Positions 49,784-59,484 of a stretch of DNA of 64,000 bases are shown piece after piece. The notes under the pieces were generated by a model that worked only from the letters and a program-made list of their open reading frames with translations, was not told the DNA's origin and did not search any database. Numbering within the stretch: the stretch's first letter is position 1; each line of letters begins with the position of its first letter. The DNA is from Pseudolabrys sp963742345 (lineage in GTDB: Bacteria > Pseudomonadota > Alphaproteobacteria > Rhizobiales > Xanthobacteraceae), in the NCBI GenBank assembly GCA_963742345.1, contig CAVULO010000012.1:186001-250000 (forward strand), in the 5' to 3' direction. The translations under genes and the position numbers were made by a program.

Positions 49784-50560
49784 CTAGCCCTTGATCTGCA
49801 CCACTTGTCCGCCATCGACCACGATGGTGGCACCGGTAATATAGCTGCCGGCATCGGATGTGAGCAGCAGGAGCGCACCGTCGAGATCGCCGGGATTGCC
49901 GAAGCGGCCCATCGGGATCTCGCGCTTGATAGCGGCGCCGGCCTCTCCTGCGAGATAGTCATCATTCATTTCAGTGACGAACCAGCCTGGCGCGATGGCA
50001 TTTACGCGCACGCCCTTGAAAGCAAGTTCAACCGCAAGCGCCTTGGTGACCTGGACAACACCGGCCTTGGCCGTGGCGTAGGCGACGGCGCCTTTGGAAA
50101 CTGCAAGCCCCAGCACCGATGCAATATTGACAATCGCGCCCTGCTTGTTCGCCGCCAGCATTCGGCGCGCTCCCTCCTGCGCCCAGAAGAAAACGGCGTC
50201 GAGATTGGTCGAGAGTACCTTGCGCCATTCCTCCGGCGGCATTTCAACAGCGCGGCCGCCATGCGCAATTCCAGCATTGTTGACAAGGATCGTCACGGTA
50301 CCGAAAGTTTTCTCCGCGGCATCAAAGGCGCGTGCCATGGCCGCGCGGTCGGTCACGTCAGCCTCGATAGCGATCGCCTTGCCGCCCTTGCCTTCAATGT
50401 CGTTTTTCAGTGCTTTGAGGCGATCGGCGCGCCTCGCTACCAGCGCTACAGCCGCGCCGTTGTCACCAAGCGTCTTGGCAAATTGCACGCCGAGGCCACT
50501 CGAAGCGCCCGTCACCAGCGCCACGCGGCCTTTCAGGCTGAACATATCGGCGGCCTTCAT
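49784..50560 (-). CDS. Short-chain dehydrogenase/reductase
   Basis: 258 residues. NAD(P) motif TGASSGLGVQFAKTLGDNGA (18-37) with basic RRADRLKAL after it, which favours NADP. The NNAGIAHGG loop and the catalytic YATAK within AVAYATAKAGVVQVTKALAV are present. The end ITGATIVVDGGQVVQIKG is typical. It would oxidise or reduce a hydroxyacyl or related alcohol in the same pathway as the acyl-CoA dehydrogenase next to it. Confidence 0.93.
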   Translation of the reverse strand: MKAADMFSLKGRVALVTGASSGLGVQFAKTLGDNGAAVALVARRADRLKALKNDIEGKGGKAIAIEADVTDRAAMARAFDAAEKTFGTVTILVNNAGIAHGGRAVEMPPEEWRKVLSTNLDAVFFWAQEGARRMLAANKQGAIVNIASVLGLAVSKGAVAYATAKAGVVQVTKALAVELAFKGVRVNAIAPGWFVTEMNDDYLAGEAGAAIKREIPMGRFGNPGDLDGALLLLTSDAGSYITGATIVVDGGQVVQIKG

Positions 50561-50650
50561 ACAGTAACCTTATACACACGCGAACCAAGCACATGAATAG
50601 ACTATGAAACTCAGGCCGCCTATTTTGCCCCAGAACATTTACCGGCCCGG

Positions 50651-51010
50651 ATGGATTGCGTGAAAAGGCTTTGGCAGGCCGCGATCAATAGCTGGAATGG
50701 CCTGGTTGCGGTGACGCAATCGGAAGCCGCATTCCGGCAGGAGCTGGCGCTTCTGGCGGTCGGCGTTCCCCTCGCATTTATTCTGACCACCGATGTGGGC
50801 AAGCGTTTTGCGCTGATCGGTGTGATCGTCGTCATCCTTATCGTCGAGCTGCTCAACACCGCAATCGAGAAGCTGTGCGATCGTGTCACCCGCGACAACG
50901 ATCCTGCCATCAAGCGCGTCAAGGACATGGGCTCTGCCGCGATCGGGCTTTCACTGCTCGCGGCGGGCATCGTGTGGCTCTGGATCCTGATCGAACGATT
51001 GTGGCCTTAG
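50651..51010 (+). CDS. dgkA: Diacylglycerol kinase
   Basis: 119 residues, three transmembrane helices. Motif QSEAAFRQELALLAVGVPLA (25-44) carries the active-site Glu, and ELLNTAIEKLCDRVTRDNDP (73-92) carries the conserved Glu and Asn. It phosphorylates diacylglycerol to phosphatidic acid in the inner membrane, recycling lipid from osmoregulated glucan synthesis. Its stop overlaps that of TRAP DctM by 4 nt (TTAG). Divergent from the SDR gene. Confidence 0.95.
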   Translation: MDCVKRLWQAAINSWNGLVAVTQSEAAFRQELALLAVGVPLAFILTTDVGKRFALIGVIVVILIVELLNTAIEKLCDRVTRDNDPAIKRVKDMGSAAIGLSLLAAGIVWLWILIERLWP

Positions 51011-52398
51011 TGGCCATAGAGCGTGTGCGGCAACGCCGTCGCGAGACCGGGCACGAACCAGAGCACCACAAGCGCAAACAACTGGATCAATACGAACGGA
51101 ATGATGCCAACATAAATATGCCACGTAGTGATCTGCGGCGGAGCAACGCCGCGTAAAAAGAAGAGTGTCGGCCCGAGCGGCGGGTGGATATACGACGTCT
51201 GTAAATTTACCGCCATCATGATACCGAGCCAGACCGGATCAACACCTGGCAAGGTGAGAAGTGTGGGCGCGACTATCGGCACAACCACGAAAATTATCTC
51301 GAAGGCATCCATCACAAAGCCGAGCAGGAACATCGCCAACATCACCACCAGTACCGCGCCCGATGCTCCCCCCGGCAGATGCGAGAGCGCGCGATGCACC
51401 ATGTCGTCGCCCCCGAGCGCACGAAACACCAGGCTGAACATGGTGGCGCCGATCAGAATCAGGAAAATCATGCTGACGACTTGTGCGGTCTTTTCGCAGA
51501 CCGGTCCAAGCAGTGCGGTGAGCGGCGCTTTGCGCGCAGCCAGCACGATGGCGCCGACCGCACCGATCGATGCAGCTTCAGTCGGCGTTGCAACGCCGCC
51601 GAGGATCGAGCCAAGCACGGCCGCGATCAGCAGAAGCGGCGCGATGAGCACCTCGGCGAGGCGGCGACCCAGCGCGAGACCGCGCGGCGCTTTTGGGTCC
51701 GGTGGCAGCGCCGGCGACAACTTTGGCCACACGATCGCAACCACGATCAGAAACAGAAGATAAAGCGCAACCAGCGCAAATCCCGGCGCCAGGGCGCCAG
51801 CAAACAAGTCACTGACCGTAAGCGAACGTGGGGCGAAAGTGCCCTTCGAGAGCTGTGCAGCCTGGTAGGCGTTTCCGAGCTGGTCGCCGAGCAGCACCAA
51901 CACGGTCGCCGGCGGAAAAATCTGCGCGAGCGTCGCAGTGGCGGCTACCGTTCCGGCAGCAAGTCGCGGGTCGTAGCCGAAACGCAACATCGCCGGCAAC
52001 ATGATCAGGCCCATGGTCACCGTGGTAGCGCCGACCACTCCTTTTGCCGCGGCAAGCAGCGTCCCGACGATCACCACAGAAATGCCGAGGCCCCCACGTA
52101 GCGTGCCGAACAGGCGACCCATTGTCTCGAGCAGATCCTCTGCGATGCGCGAGCGTTCCAGCATCACGCCCATGAATATGAACAGCGGGATCGCCAGCAG
52201 AACTTCATTCGTCATGACTCCAAAGATGCGTTGCGGCAGCGCGCCCAAGATCGCAAAGCTCATGACGCCGAGTGCGTTACCCGCGACCGCGAAGATCAGC
52301 GAAACTCCTGCAAGCGTCAGCGCCACCGGATAGCCGGCCATCAGCGCGGTAACGACTGCGGCCACCATCAGGATCGCGAGAGCCTCGGCGAGCAGCAT
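51007..52398 (-). CDS. TRAP transporter large membrane subunit (DctM)
   Basis: 463 residues with about twelve hydrophobic segments (LAEALAILMVAAVVTALMAG, GVSLIFAVAGNALGVMSFAI). Conserved features are LFIFMGVMLERSRIAEDLLE, GATTVTMGLIMLPAMLRFGY and ATATLAQIFPPATVLVLLGD, plus the second-half repeat TPTEAASIGAVGAIVLA. It imports organic acids with Na+. It is co-transcribed with DctQ, whose stop touches its start. Confidence 0.92.
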   Translation of the reverse strand: MLLAEALAILMVAAVVTALMAGYPVALTLAGVSLIFAVAGNALGVMSFAILGALPQRIFGVMTNEVLLAIPLFIFMGVMLERSRIAEDLLETMGRLFGTLRGGLGISVVIVGTLLAAAKGVVGATTVTMGLIMLPAMLRFGYDPRLAAGTVAATATLAQIFPPATVLVLLGDQLGNAYQAAQLSKGTFAPRSLTVSDLFAGALAPGFALVALYLLFLIVVAIVWPKLSPALPPDPKAPRGLALGRRLAEVLIAPLLLIAAVLGSILGGVATPTEAASIGAVGAIVLAARKAPLTALLGPVCEKTAQVVSMIFLILIGATMFSLVFRALGGDDMVHRALSHLPGGASGAVLVVMLAMFLLGFVMDAFEIIFVVVPIVAPTLLTLPGVDPVWLGIMMAVNLQTSYIHPPLGPTLFFLRGVAPPQITTWHIYVGIIPFVLIQLFALVVLWFVPGLATALPHTLYGH

Positions 52399-52913
52399 CA
52401 GCGCGCCCTCGACAGCGCCGCCGCGGCGCGAATCGCTTGAGCAACTCCTTGCAATGCCATCAGCAGCGCAAAGATCGGAATGAGCGTTTTCAGCACGAAC
52501 ACGAGCGGCAGGCCGCTCGTCTCCTGCGAATGTTCAAGGATTGCCCACGAACGCGCGGCATAAGGGATCGATAGCCATGCCAGCACGATCATAAAGGGTA
52601 GCAGGAAAAGCACCGCGCCAATGAGTTCAATCAATGCCTTGGTGCGCGTGGAGGCTTCGCTGTAGAAAATGTCCACGCGTACATGGCCGCCGGCGCGCAA
52701 TGTCCAGGCCGCAGCCAGCATGAACAGGGCAGCGTGGGCGTAGATCACTGTTTCCGTGAGCCAGATCGAGCCGAGCCCGAACAGATAGCGCGCGACCACC
52801 AACACGAATTGTAAAAGCACGACCGCGAGCGCCAGCCACGCGACGGCGCGGCCGGTCACCGCATTCAGGCGGTCTACGCGGTCGGCGAAAGCGGTCATAT
52901 GCATAAAACTCAT
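52398..52913 (-). CDS. TRAP transporter small membrane subunit (DctQ)
   Basis: 171 residues with four hydrophobic segments, including VAWLALAVVLLQFVLVVARY and WLTETVIYAHAALFMLAAAW. The signature FMLAAAWTLRAGGHVRVDIF is characteristic of DctQ. It supports DctM in Na+-driven import. A binding protein is not adjacent; the candidate lies at 45987-46913. It is divergent from the nitrile hydratase operon with 47 bp between. Confidence 0.88.
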   Translation of the reverse strand: MSFMHMTAFADRVDRLNAVTGRAVAWLALAVVLLQFVLVVARYLFGLGSIWLTETVIYAHAALFMLAAAWTLRAGGHVRVDIFYSEASTRTKALIELIGAVLFLLPFMIVLAWLSIPYAARSWAILEHSQETSGLPLVFVLKTLIPIFALLMALQGVAQAIRAAAALSRAR

Positions 52914-52960
52914 GGCGCCGATGATGACACAAAGGCGGCCCTTTTGCTTATAGTGGGGTC

Positions 52961-53581
52961 ATGTCCGGGCACGACCACGAAAACGATCATTCCGAGCTGT
53001 CGGAAACCCAGTTGCGGGTGCGCGCGCTGGAAACCGTGCTGACTGAAAAAGGCTATGTCGATCCTGCTGCACTCGACCTGCTGATTGAGACCTACGAAAA
53101 AAAAGTCGGCCCGCGCAACGGCGCCCGCGTCGTGGCAAGGGCCTGGGCTGATCCTGCCTATCGCGCCCGGCTCTTCAAGGATGCAACGCCGGCGATTGCC
53201 GAACTCAGCTACGCCGGCCGCAAAGGCGAGCACATCGTCGCGCTCGAGAATACGCCAAAACTGCACAACATGGTCGTCTGTACGCTGTGCTCCTGTTATC
53301 CTTGGCCTGTGCTCGGCTTGCCGCCGGTCTGGTACAAGTCGGCGCCTTACCGCTCGCGCGCGGTCGCCGATCCGCGCGGGGTGCTGGCCGATTTCGGCGT
53401 GACACTGCCGAAGGACACCGAAATCCGCATTTGGGATTCGACCGCCGAGATTCGTTATCTCGTGGTGCCGATGCGCCCTCCTGGCACTGAGAGCTGGAGC
53501 GAGGCCAAGCTCGCAGAACTCGTGACACGGGACTCCATGATTGGTACCGGCCTTCCGAAGTCGCCGAAGGACCTGAAATGA
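52961..53581 (+). CDS. nthA: Nitrile hydratase alpha subunit, cobalt type
   Basis: 206 residues. The metal-binding motif is VVCTLCSCYPWPVLGLPPVW, with Cys107, Cys110 and Cys112 (usually oxidised in part to sulfinic and sulfenic acids). Thr after the first Cys is the mark of the Co(III) type; Fe types have Ser. It converts nitriles to amides with the beta subunit. Its stop overlaps the beta start by 4 nt (ATGA). The N-terminus MSGHDHENDH is His/Asp-rich. Confidence 0.95.
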   Translation: MSGHDHENDHSELSETQLRVRALETVLTEKGYVDPAALDLLIETYEKKVGPRNGARVVARAWADPAYRARLFKDATPAIAELSYAGRKGEHIVALENTPKLHNMVVCTLCSCYPWPVLGLPPVWYKSAPYRSRAVADPRGVLADFGVTLPKDTEIRIWDSTAEIRYLVVPMRPPGTESWSEAKLAELVTRDSMIGTGLPKSPKDLK

Positions 53582-54237
53582 ACGGCGCGCAGGACATGGG
53601 CGGCAAGCACGGTTTCGGCCCAGTCAAGCCGGAGGCGGACGAACCTGTGTTCCACGCCGAATGGGAGAAGCGCGCCTTCGCGCTCACGCTCGCCATGGGC
53701 ATGCCGGGCGGCTGGAACATCGATATGGGACGCTTCGCGCGCGAGAACCGGCCGCCCGTCGAATATCTATCGATGAGCTACTACCAGATCTGGTTCGCAG
53801 CACTCGAACACATGATAAAGGAGCGCGAGCTGGTGTCAGGCGACGAAATCGCCGCCGGCCGCAGTTTGCGTCCGCCGAAGCCCGTCAAGCGCGTGCTATC
53901 GCCCGGCGACGTCGCAAAGACACTGCATCGTGGCGGCCCCACTGGGCGCGAGACCAACACGCATGCCGCATTCAAATCCGGCGACCGCGTACGAGCGAAG
54001 AACATTCAGCCTCTCACGCATACCCGCCTGCCCGCTTACGTGCGCGGCCATATCGGCACCATCGAGCGCGTGATCGGCTGCCATGTTTTCCCTGACAGCA
54101 ATGCCACCGGCGCCGGCGAAAATCCGCAATGGCTCTACACCGTGCGATTTGACGGACCCGAGTTGTGGGGCGCCGACGGCGATGCGACTGTGAAGGTCTC
54201 GGTCGACGCCTGGGAGCCTTATCTGGAGCCCGCCTGA
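53578..54237 (+). CDS. nthB: Nitrile hydratase beta subunit
   Basis: 219 residues. N-terminal MNGAQDMGGKHGFGPVKPEA is the classic beta start. Other conserved blocks are EWEKRAFALTLAMG, RPPVEYLSMSYYQIWFAALE and the C-terminal SH3-like barrel FKSGDRVRAKNIQPLTHTRL, ending WEPYLEPA. It forms the substrate pocket with the alpha subunit. The accessory gene follows 1 bp later. Confidence 0.95.
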   Translation: MNGAQDMGGKHGFGPVKPEADEPVFHAEWEKRAFALTLAMGMPGGWNIDMGRFARENRPPVEYLSMSYYQIWFAALEHMIKERELVSGDEIAAGRSLRPPKPVKRVLSPGDVAKTLHRGGPTGRETNTHAAFKSGDRVRAKNIQPLTHTRLPAYVRGHIGTIERVIGCHVFPDSNATGAGENPQWLYTVRFDGPELWGADGDATVKVSVDAWEPYLEPA

Positions 54238-54238
54238 C

Positions 54239-54622
54239 ATGGGCATTGATCCGCAAGCGGCAATGCACGCCGCGATCGCGGTACCCGGCGTCCCGCGCGA
54301 TGCGGACGGCCCGGTGTTCCGCGAGCCGTGGGAGGCGCAGGCTTTCGCGATGACACTGGCACTTCACGGGCGCGGCGTGTTTACGTGGCCGGAATGGGCG
54401 GCTGCGCTTGCAGCGGAAATCAAACGCGCCCAGGCCGACGGCGATCCCGACACGGGCGATACTTACTATTCTCATTGGCTCAACACGCTTGAGAAACTGG
54501 TGGCTGAAAAGGGCGTGACCACCCAAGACACGCTGCACCGCTACCGCGATGCATGGGACCGCGCCTGCGACCGTACTCCGCACGGCCAACCGATCGAATT
54601 GCGCGCCGAGGACTTTGGTTAA
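54239..54622 (+). CDS. Nitrile hydratase accessory protein (cobalt-type activator)
   Basis: 127 residues resembling the beta N-terminal domain (P14K/NhlE-type activators): DGPVFREPWEAQAFAMTLAL, GVFTWPEWAAALAAEIKRAQ and YYSHWLNTLEKLVAEKG. Such proteins carry a cobalt-bearing alpha subunit and help metal insertion by subunit exchange. The order alpha, beta, activator is that of Pseudomonas-type Co enzymes. The stop overlaps that of the convergent NicO gene by 4 nt (TTAA). Confidence 0.9.
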   Translation: MGIDPQAAMHAAIAVPGVPRDADGPVFREPWEAQAFAMTLALHGRGVFTWPEWAAALAAEIKRAQADGDPDTGDTYYSHWLNTLEKLVAEKGVTTQDTLHRYRDAWDRACDRTPHGQPIELRAEDFG

Positions 54623-55674
54623 ACGCCCAGGAGGCGCTCGCTCACCATGTAGCCGGTGAGCAGAGCCACGCCGAATATTACGATGATAAGCGCCGCCGCC
54701 GTTTCCAATCCGCGCACGAGAATCATTCCGGCGCCCGGCTTCGCCTTAGCGAGCCGGCCGGCAAGCCCTCGCGCGCCAACAGCAAGCGTGGCGATGGCCG
54801 CGACGGTGATCGCGGTGCCGAGCCCCATGAGGAAGGTCGAGGCAACGCCGATCCAGAACAGCCCCTGCGCCAGCGCAAATACAAGCACGATGATCGCGCC
54901 CGAGCAGGGCCGCAAACCGACGGCGACGATCGCCGAAAGCCCACGCCTCAGCCAGTGACGGCCGGTTAGCTCCTGCGGCTCGGGCGCGTGCGCATGGCCC
55001 CAGGCGGACGCCTCATCCTCATGGTCGTGGCTTTGGTTATGGTGATGATGGCCATGGCCGCGTGCATTGTCATGGTGATGATGAGCATGATCGTGCGCGT
55101 GATGCTCATGCTTTTCGCCACGCAGCAAATAGAGAAATGCGCGGCCCTTCACCCATAGCAGACGCAAGCCGATCAACACGATCAGTGCATAGCTCACGAT
55201 TTCGATCACACGAACCGTGTTACCCATCGCCTTGGCAGTGGCGCCGAGCATCGCGGCCGCGACGCCGACAATGGCGATAGCCGTGAACGCCTGAAGGATC
55301 GCCGAGGCAAATGACAGCACGACACCGCGGCGCCAGGTCTCGTCGTTTGCGACCAGATAGGACGAGATCACCGCCTTGCCGTGGCCGGGGCCGGCAGCGT
55401 GGAAGATGCCGTAGAGGAACGAGACGCCGAACAGCGTATAGGCGGCACTACCATCAGCCTTGGCGGCCCGGATCAGGCCCGACAGCATGCGGTAGAACTC
55501 AGCCTGTTTCGCGAGCACCCACCCGGCAAAACCGCCGACCTCAGATGGCGATGCGCCGCGCGTTACGCCAAACGGCTGCGCCAGCGCGGCGTCGATCACA
55601 GCGGACAGGAGAAAAATGCCGAGGACGATTAGCGCACATTGCGCTATGGGCCCGCGCCGGCTTGACGAGGTCAT
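54619..55674 (-). CDS. NicO-type nickel/cobalt transporter
   Basis: 351 residues from ATG 55674. Signal anchor CALIVLGIFLLSAVIDAALA, then six or more helices. Family motif FHAAGPGHGKAVISSYLVAN and a cytoplasmic loop very rich in His and Asp (about residues 176-215: many HxH, HH and DH), followed by GRHWLRRGLSAIVAVGLRPC. The NicO/RcnA group moves Ni2+ or Co2+. Its place next to a cobalt-type nitrile hydratase suggests cobalt supply or homeostasis. Its ATG overlaps a TGA (ATGA at 55671-55674), so it followed another gene now cut by the junction. Confidence 0.9.
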   Translation of the reverse strand: MTSSSRRGPIAQCALIVLGIFLLSAVIDAALAQPFGVTRGASPSEVGGFAGWVLAKQAEFYRMLSGLIRAAKADGSAAYTLFGVSFLYGIFHAAGPGHGKAVISSYLVANDETWRRGVVLSFASAILQAFTAIAIVGVAAAMLGATAKAMGNTVRVIEIVSYALIVLIGLRLLWVKGRAFLYLLRGEKHEHHAHDHAHHHHDNARGHGHHHHNQSHDHEDEASAWGHAHAPEPQELTGRHWLRRGLSAIVAVGLRPCSGAIIVLVFALAQGLFWIGVASTFLMGLGTAITVAAIATLAVGARGLAGRLAKAKPGAGMILVRGLETAAALIIVIFGVALLTGYMVSERLLGV

Positions 55675-56345
55675 CGCAGAAACCCTTGTACACGCACGTC
55701 GCCCTGCGCAGCCATACGATGCAACTGACTTAAGGACAATGCACCATTCATGAGATCGGCCAGCAGCGCGTGCAGGTTTTCCTTCAGCGCGTCGACTTCG
55801 AAATTCGCCTTGCCGATCGTGCAATGCACGATGCCGGCCTTGTCGTTGCGGAACTTGACCTGGCCCGCCTTGGCGTTCTTGATCGCGGTGACGACGTCGG
55901 CCGCGACCGAGCCGTCCTTCGGATTCGGCATCAGTCCGCGCGGACCGAGCAGCTGGCCGAGCTTGCCGACCACGCGCATCGCATCCGGCGTCGCGATGAC
56001 GCGGCCGAAGTTGAGATCGCCGGCCTGCATCTTCTCGGCCAGATCTTCCATGCCGACGACGTCGGCGCCGGCGGCCTTGGCCGCTTCGGCCTTTTCGCCC
56101 GGCGGGCAGAACACCGCGACGCGAACCGTCTTGCCGGTGCCGTGCGGCAGCATTACCGAGCCGCGCACGCCCTGGTCGGACTTCTTCGCATCGATGCCGA
56201 GACGGATCGCGACGTCGACCGACTCGGCGAACTTCGCCTTCGCGCCGTCCTTGACGAGCTTCAACGCTTCGTCGATGCCGTACGCCTTGCCCTGCGTGAC
56301 CTTGTCGCGCAGCGCCTTGTAACGCTTGCTGATCTTGGTCGTCAT
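55671..56345 (-). CDS. rplA: 50S ribosomal protein L1, C-terminus replaced by unrelated sequence at the junction
   Basis: Residues 1-199 are normal L1: MTTKISKRYKALRDKV, LPHGTGKTVRVAVFCPPGEK, LGPRGLMPNPKDGSVAADV and NFEVDALKENLHALLADL. The expected last ~30 residues (the lysine-rich, STMGPG-type end) are missing. After LADL the frame reads MNGALSLSQLHRMAAQGDVR to ...QGFLR and stops at 55671, overlapping the NicO start. L1 binds 23S rRNA and its own mRNA. The broken end is an assembly artefact in my reading, not a truncated protein. rplJ, rplL and rpoB that should follow are absent. Confidence 0.9.
   Translation of the reverse strand: MTTKISKRYKALRDKVTQGKAYGIDEALKLVKDGAKAKFAESVDVAIRLGIDAKKSDQGVRGSVMLPHGTGKTVRVAVFCPPGEKAEAAKAAGADVVGMEDLAEKMQAGDLNFGRVIATPDAMRVVGKLGQLLGPRGLMPNPKDGSVAADVVTAIKNAKAGQVKFRNDKAGIVHCTIGKANFEVDALKENLHALLADLMNGALSLSQLHRMAAQGDVRVQGFLR
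55735..55755. other. Chimeric junction between two genomes (candidate misassembly)
   Basis: Left of this point genes are alphaproteobacterial (NicO, nitrile hydratase). Right of it lies the start of a gamma/beta-type ribosomal operon. The break falls inside rplA after codon LADL. The last 25 or so codons before the NicO start form the end of another operon gene whose ATGA overlap with NicO is intact. Confidence 0.85.
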
Positions 56346-56348
56346 GTC

Positions 56349-56778
56349 TTAGCCCTCCGAGACCAGGCCCATGCGAACGGGCGCTGCCTGCGATCGTGCG
56401 AACCGCGGCGTCGAGATCGGCCGCGGTGAGATCGGGCATCTTCGCTTTCGCGATGTCCTCGAGCTGCTTGCGCGTGACCTTGCCGACCTTTTCGGTGTTC
56501 GGACGGCCCGAACCCGACTCGATGCCGACCGCCTTCTTCAACAGCACGCTCGCCGGCGGCGTCTTGGTGATGAAGGTGAAGCTGCGATCGGAATAGACCG
56601 TGATGATGGTCGGGATCGGCAGGCCAGGCTCGAGCTTCTGCGTGGCGGCATTGAACGCCTTGCAGAACTCCATGATGTTCAGACCGCGCTGACCGAGGGC
56701 CGGGCCCACGGGCGGCGACGGATTGGCTTGCCCCGCCTTGACCTGCAGCTTGATGTAGCCGGTTACTTTCTTTGCCAC
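56349..56778 (-). CDS. rplK: 50S ribosomal protein L11, one frameshift near the end
   Basis: 142 residues once corrected. MAKKVTGYIKLQVKAGQANP, the PPVGPALGQRGLNIMEFCKA block, TPPASVLLKKAVGIESGSG and the C-terminal KMPDLTAADLDAAVRTIAGS are unmistakable. An extra C at about 56375 (coding strand TTCGCATGGG) shifts the last residues; without it the end is ARSMGLVSEG and TAA at 56349-56351, three bases before rplA. L11 forms the GTPase-associated centre with 23S rRNA. The order nusG, rplK, rplA is standard. Confidence 0.95.
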
Positions 56779-56938
56779 TTGGTTCTCCTCGGAGTTCTAG
56801 CGTCTGCACGTCGCTCCGCGGCTGCGGGACTCCTCCGTCTGCGGTTCGAAGCTCGGGAATGCGAGATTCGGGACTCGGAGAATCGTAGAAGCGCGCTACT
56901 TACGACTCCCGATCCCGCAAGTCCCCATTCCCAGCTCC

Positions 56939-57499
56939 TTACGCCTTCTCCACCTGGCCGAATTCCAGCTCGACCGGCGTGGAACGTCCAAAAATCAGCA
57001 CCGCCACGCGCAGGCGGCTCTTTTCGTAGTTGACTTCCTCGACGACGCCGTTGAAGTCGTTGAACGGACCGTCGGTGACGCGAACCATTTCGCCCGGCTC
57101 GAACAACACCTTCGGCCGCGGCTTGTCGACGCCTTCCTGCACGCGTTGCAGGATGCCGTCGGCTTCCGAATCCTTGATCGGCAGCGGACGATCCGCCGTG
57201 CCGCCGATGAAGCCCATGACCTTCGGCGTTTCCTTGACCAGATGCCAGGATTCGTCGTCGATCTTGAATGCCTTGCCTTCGTCGTGCGTCTCGATCTGCA
57301 CCAGCACGTAGCCGGGGAAGAACTTGCGCTCGCTGCGCCGTTTCTGGCCGCCGCGCATTTCGATGACTTCCTCGGTCGGCACCAGCACTTCGCCGAACTT
57401 CGCGTCCATGCCGGCGCGCGCGATGCGCTCCTTGAGCGAGCGCGCGACCGCATGCTCGAAGCCCGAGTAGGCGTGGACGACGTACCAATGCTTTGCCAT
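56939..57499 (-). CDS. nusG: Transcription termination/antitermination protein NusG
   Basis: 186 residues from ATG 57499. N-terminal MAKHWYVVHAYSGFEHAVAR binds RNA polymerase, then RKFFPGYVLVQIETHDEGKA and PKVMGFIGGTADRPLPIKDS. The KOW domain is FEPGEMVRVTDGPFNDFNGV and the end FGRSTPVELEFGQVEKA. It couples transcription to translation and Rho. It follows secE by 11 bp. The 160-bp gap to rplK holds no gene. Confidence 0.97.
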   Translation of the reverse strand: MAKHWYVVHAYSGFEHAVARSLKERIARAGMDAKFGEVLVPTEEVIEMRGGQKRRSERKFFPGYVLVQIETHDEGKAFKIDDESWHLVKETPKVMGFIGGTADRPLPIKDSEADGILQRVQEGVDKPRPKVLFEPGEMVRVTDGPFNDFNGVVEEVNYEKSRLRVAVLIFGRSTPVELEFGQVEKA

Positions 57500-57510
57500 G
57501 CCGTCTCGCC

Positions 57511-57897
57511 TCAACGTCCGAGTTTGAGAAGGTGATCGAGCACGACCCACTTCAGAATCACGTCGATGAGCCCGAGCAGAAGGCTCAGGATGATCACGAC
57601 GACGATGATGACCAGCGTTGTCCGCAGCGTCTCGTCGCGCGTCGGCCATACGACCTTGCGCAACTCGAACTGGGATTCGACGAGATACTCGCGCATCGAG
57701 CGTCCCGCCTTCGTGAAGGCGCCGACGACGACGCAGCCGACGATGCCGGCCATCAGCACGCCGAAGCGCGCCACGCCGGACCAGTCGCCGAAGTAGTAGT
57801 AGGCGAAGACACCCGCGATCAGCAGCAGCACGGCGAGCGTCGACATGACGACGTCGATCGCGTTGCCGGCGCCTGCTTTTTCGACCTTTGCGTTCAT
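57511..57897 (-). CDS. secE: Protein translocase subunit SecE
   Basis: 128 residues with three membrane helices (VVMSTLAVLLLIAGVFAYYY, FGVLMAGIVGCVVVGAFTKA, LVIIVVVIILSLLLGLIDVI), the three-helix form of gammaproteobacteria. The cytoplasmic amphipathic helix is FELRKVVWPTRDETLRTTL. Essential partner of SecY. A longer frame upstream belongs to the shifted tuf region. Confidence 0.95.
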   Translation of the reverse strand: MNAKVEKAGAGNAIDVVMSTLAVLLLIAGVFAYYYFGDWSGVARFGVLMAGIVGCVVVGAFTKAGRSMREYLVESQFELRKVVWPTRDETLRTTLVIIVVVIILSLLLGLIDVILKWVVLDHLLKLGR

Positions 57898-57980
57898 ATC
57901 GTTTGACGTAGTCCGGTGCCGGATGGCTGCTTCTCGATCTGCGCGCCATTGCCGCCGACGATCGTCATAAGTTCCTATGA

Positions 57981-58056
<76 letters not shown>

Positions 58057-58169
58057 GTGGTTCGGTTCCCGCGTTGTACGAGACGACGCTTCGAGCCGCT
58101 TCGATTCAGGATCAGGCCGACTCTCCCGACTCTTGCGGCGAGAGCGGTATCGCGGTCCCGAGTGGCTGC

Positions 58170-59364
<1,195 letters not shown>

Positions 59365-59484
59365 GCGCTGAAACCCCGGATAGCTAGGTTGTGGTTGAAC
59401 GGTTATCGAAGACGCATCTTCGAAGAACTGGACAAATGGGGACGACTTGCAAAAAATCGATGAGACGGACGCCGATCGAGAACC

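Noticed and set aside
54619..56778. A 719-codon open frame linking L11 to NicO
   Set aside because: It reads L11 in frame, crosses rplA in a wrong frame because of the L11 indel, passes the junction and happens to enter NicO in frame. It is not one protein.
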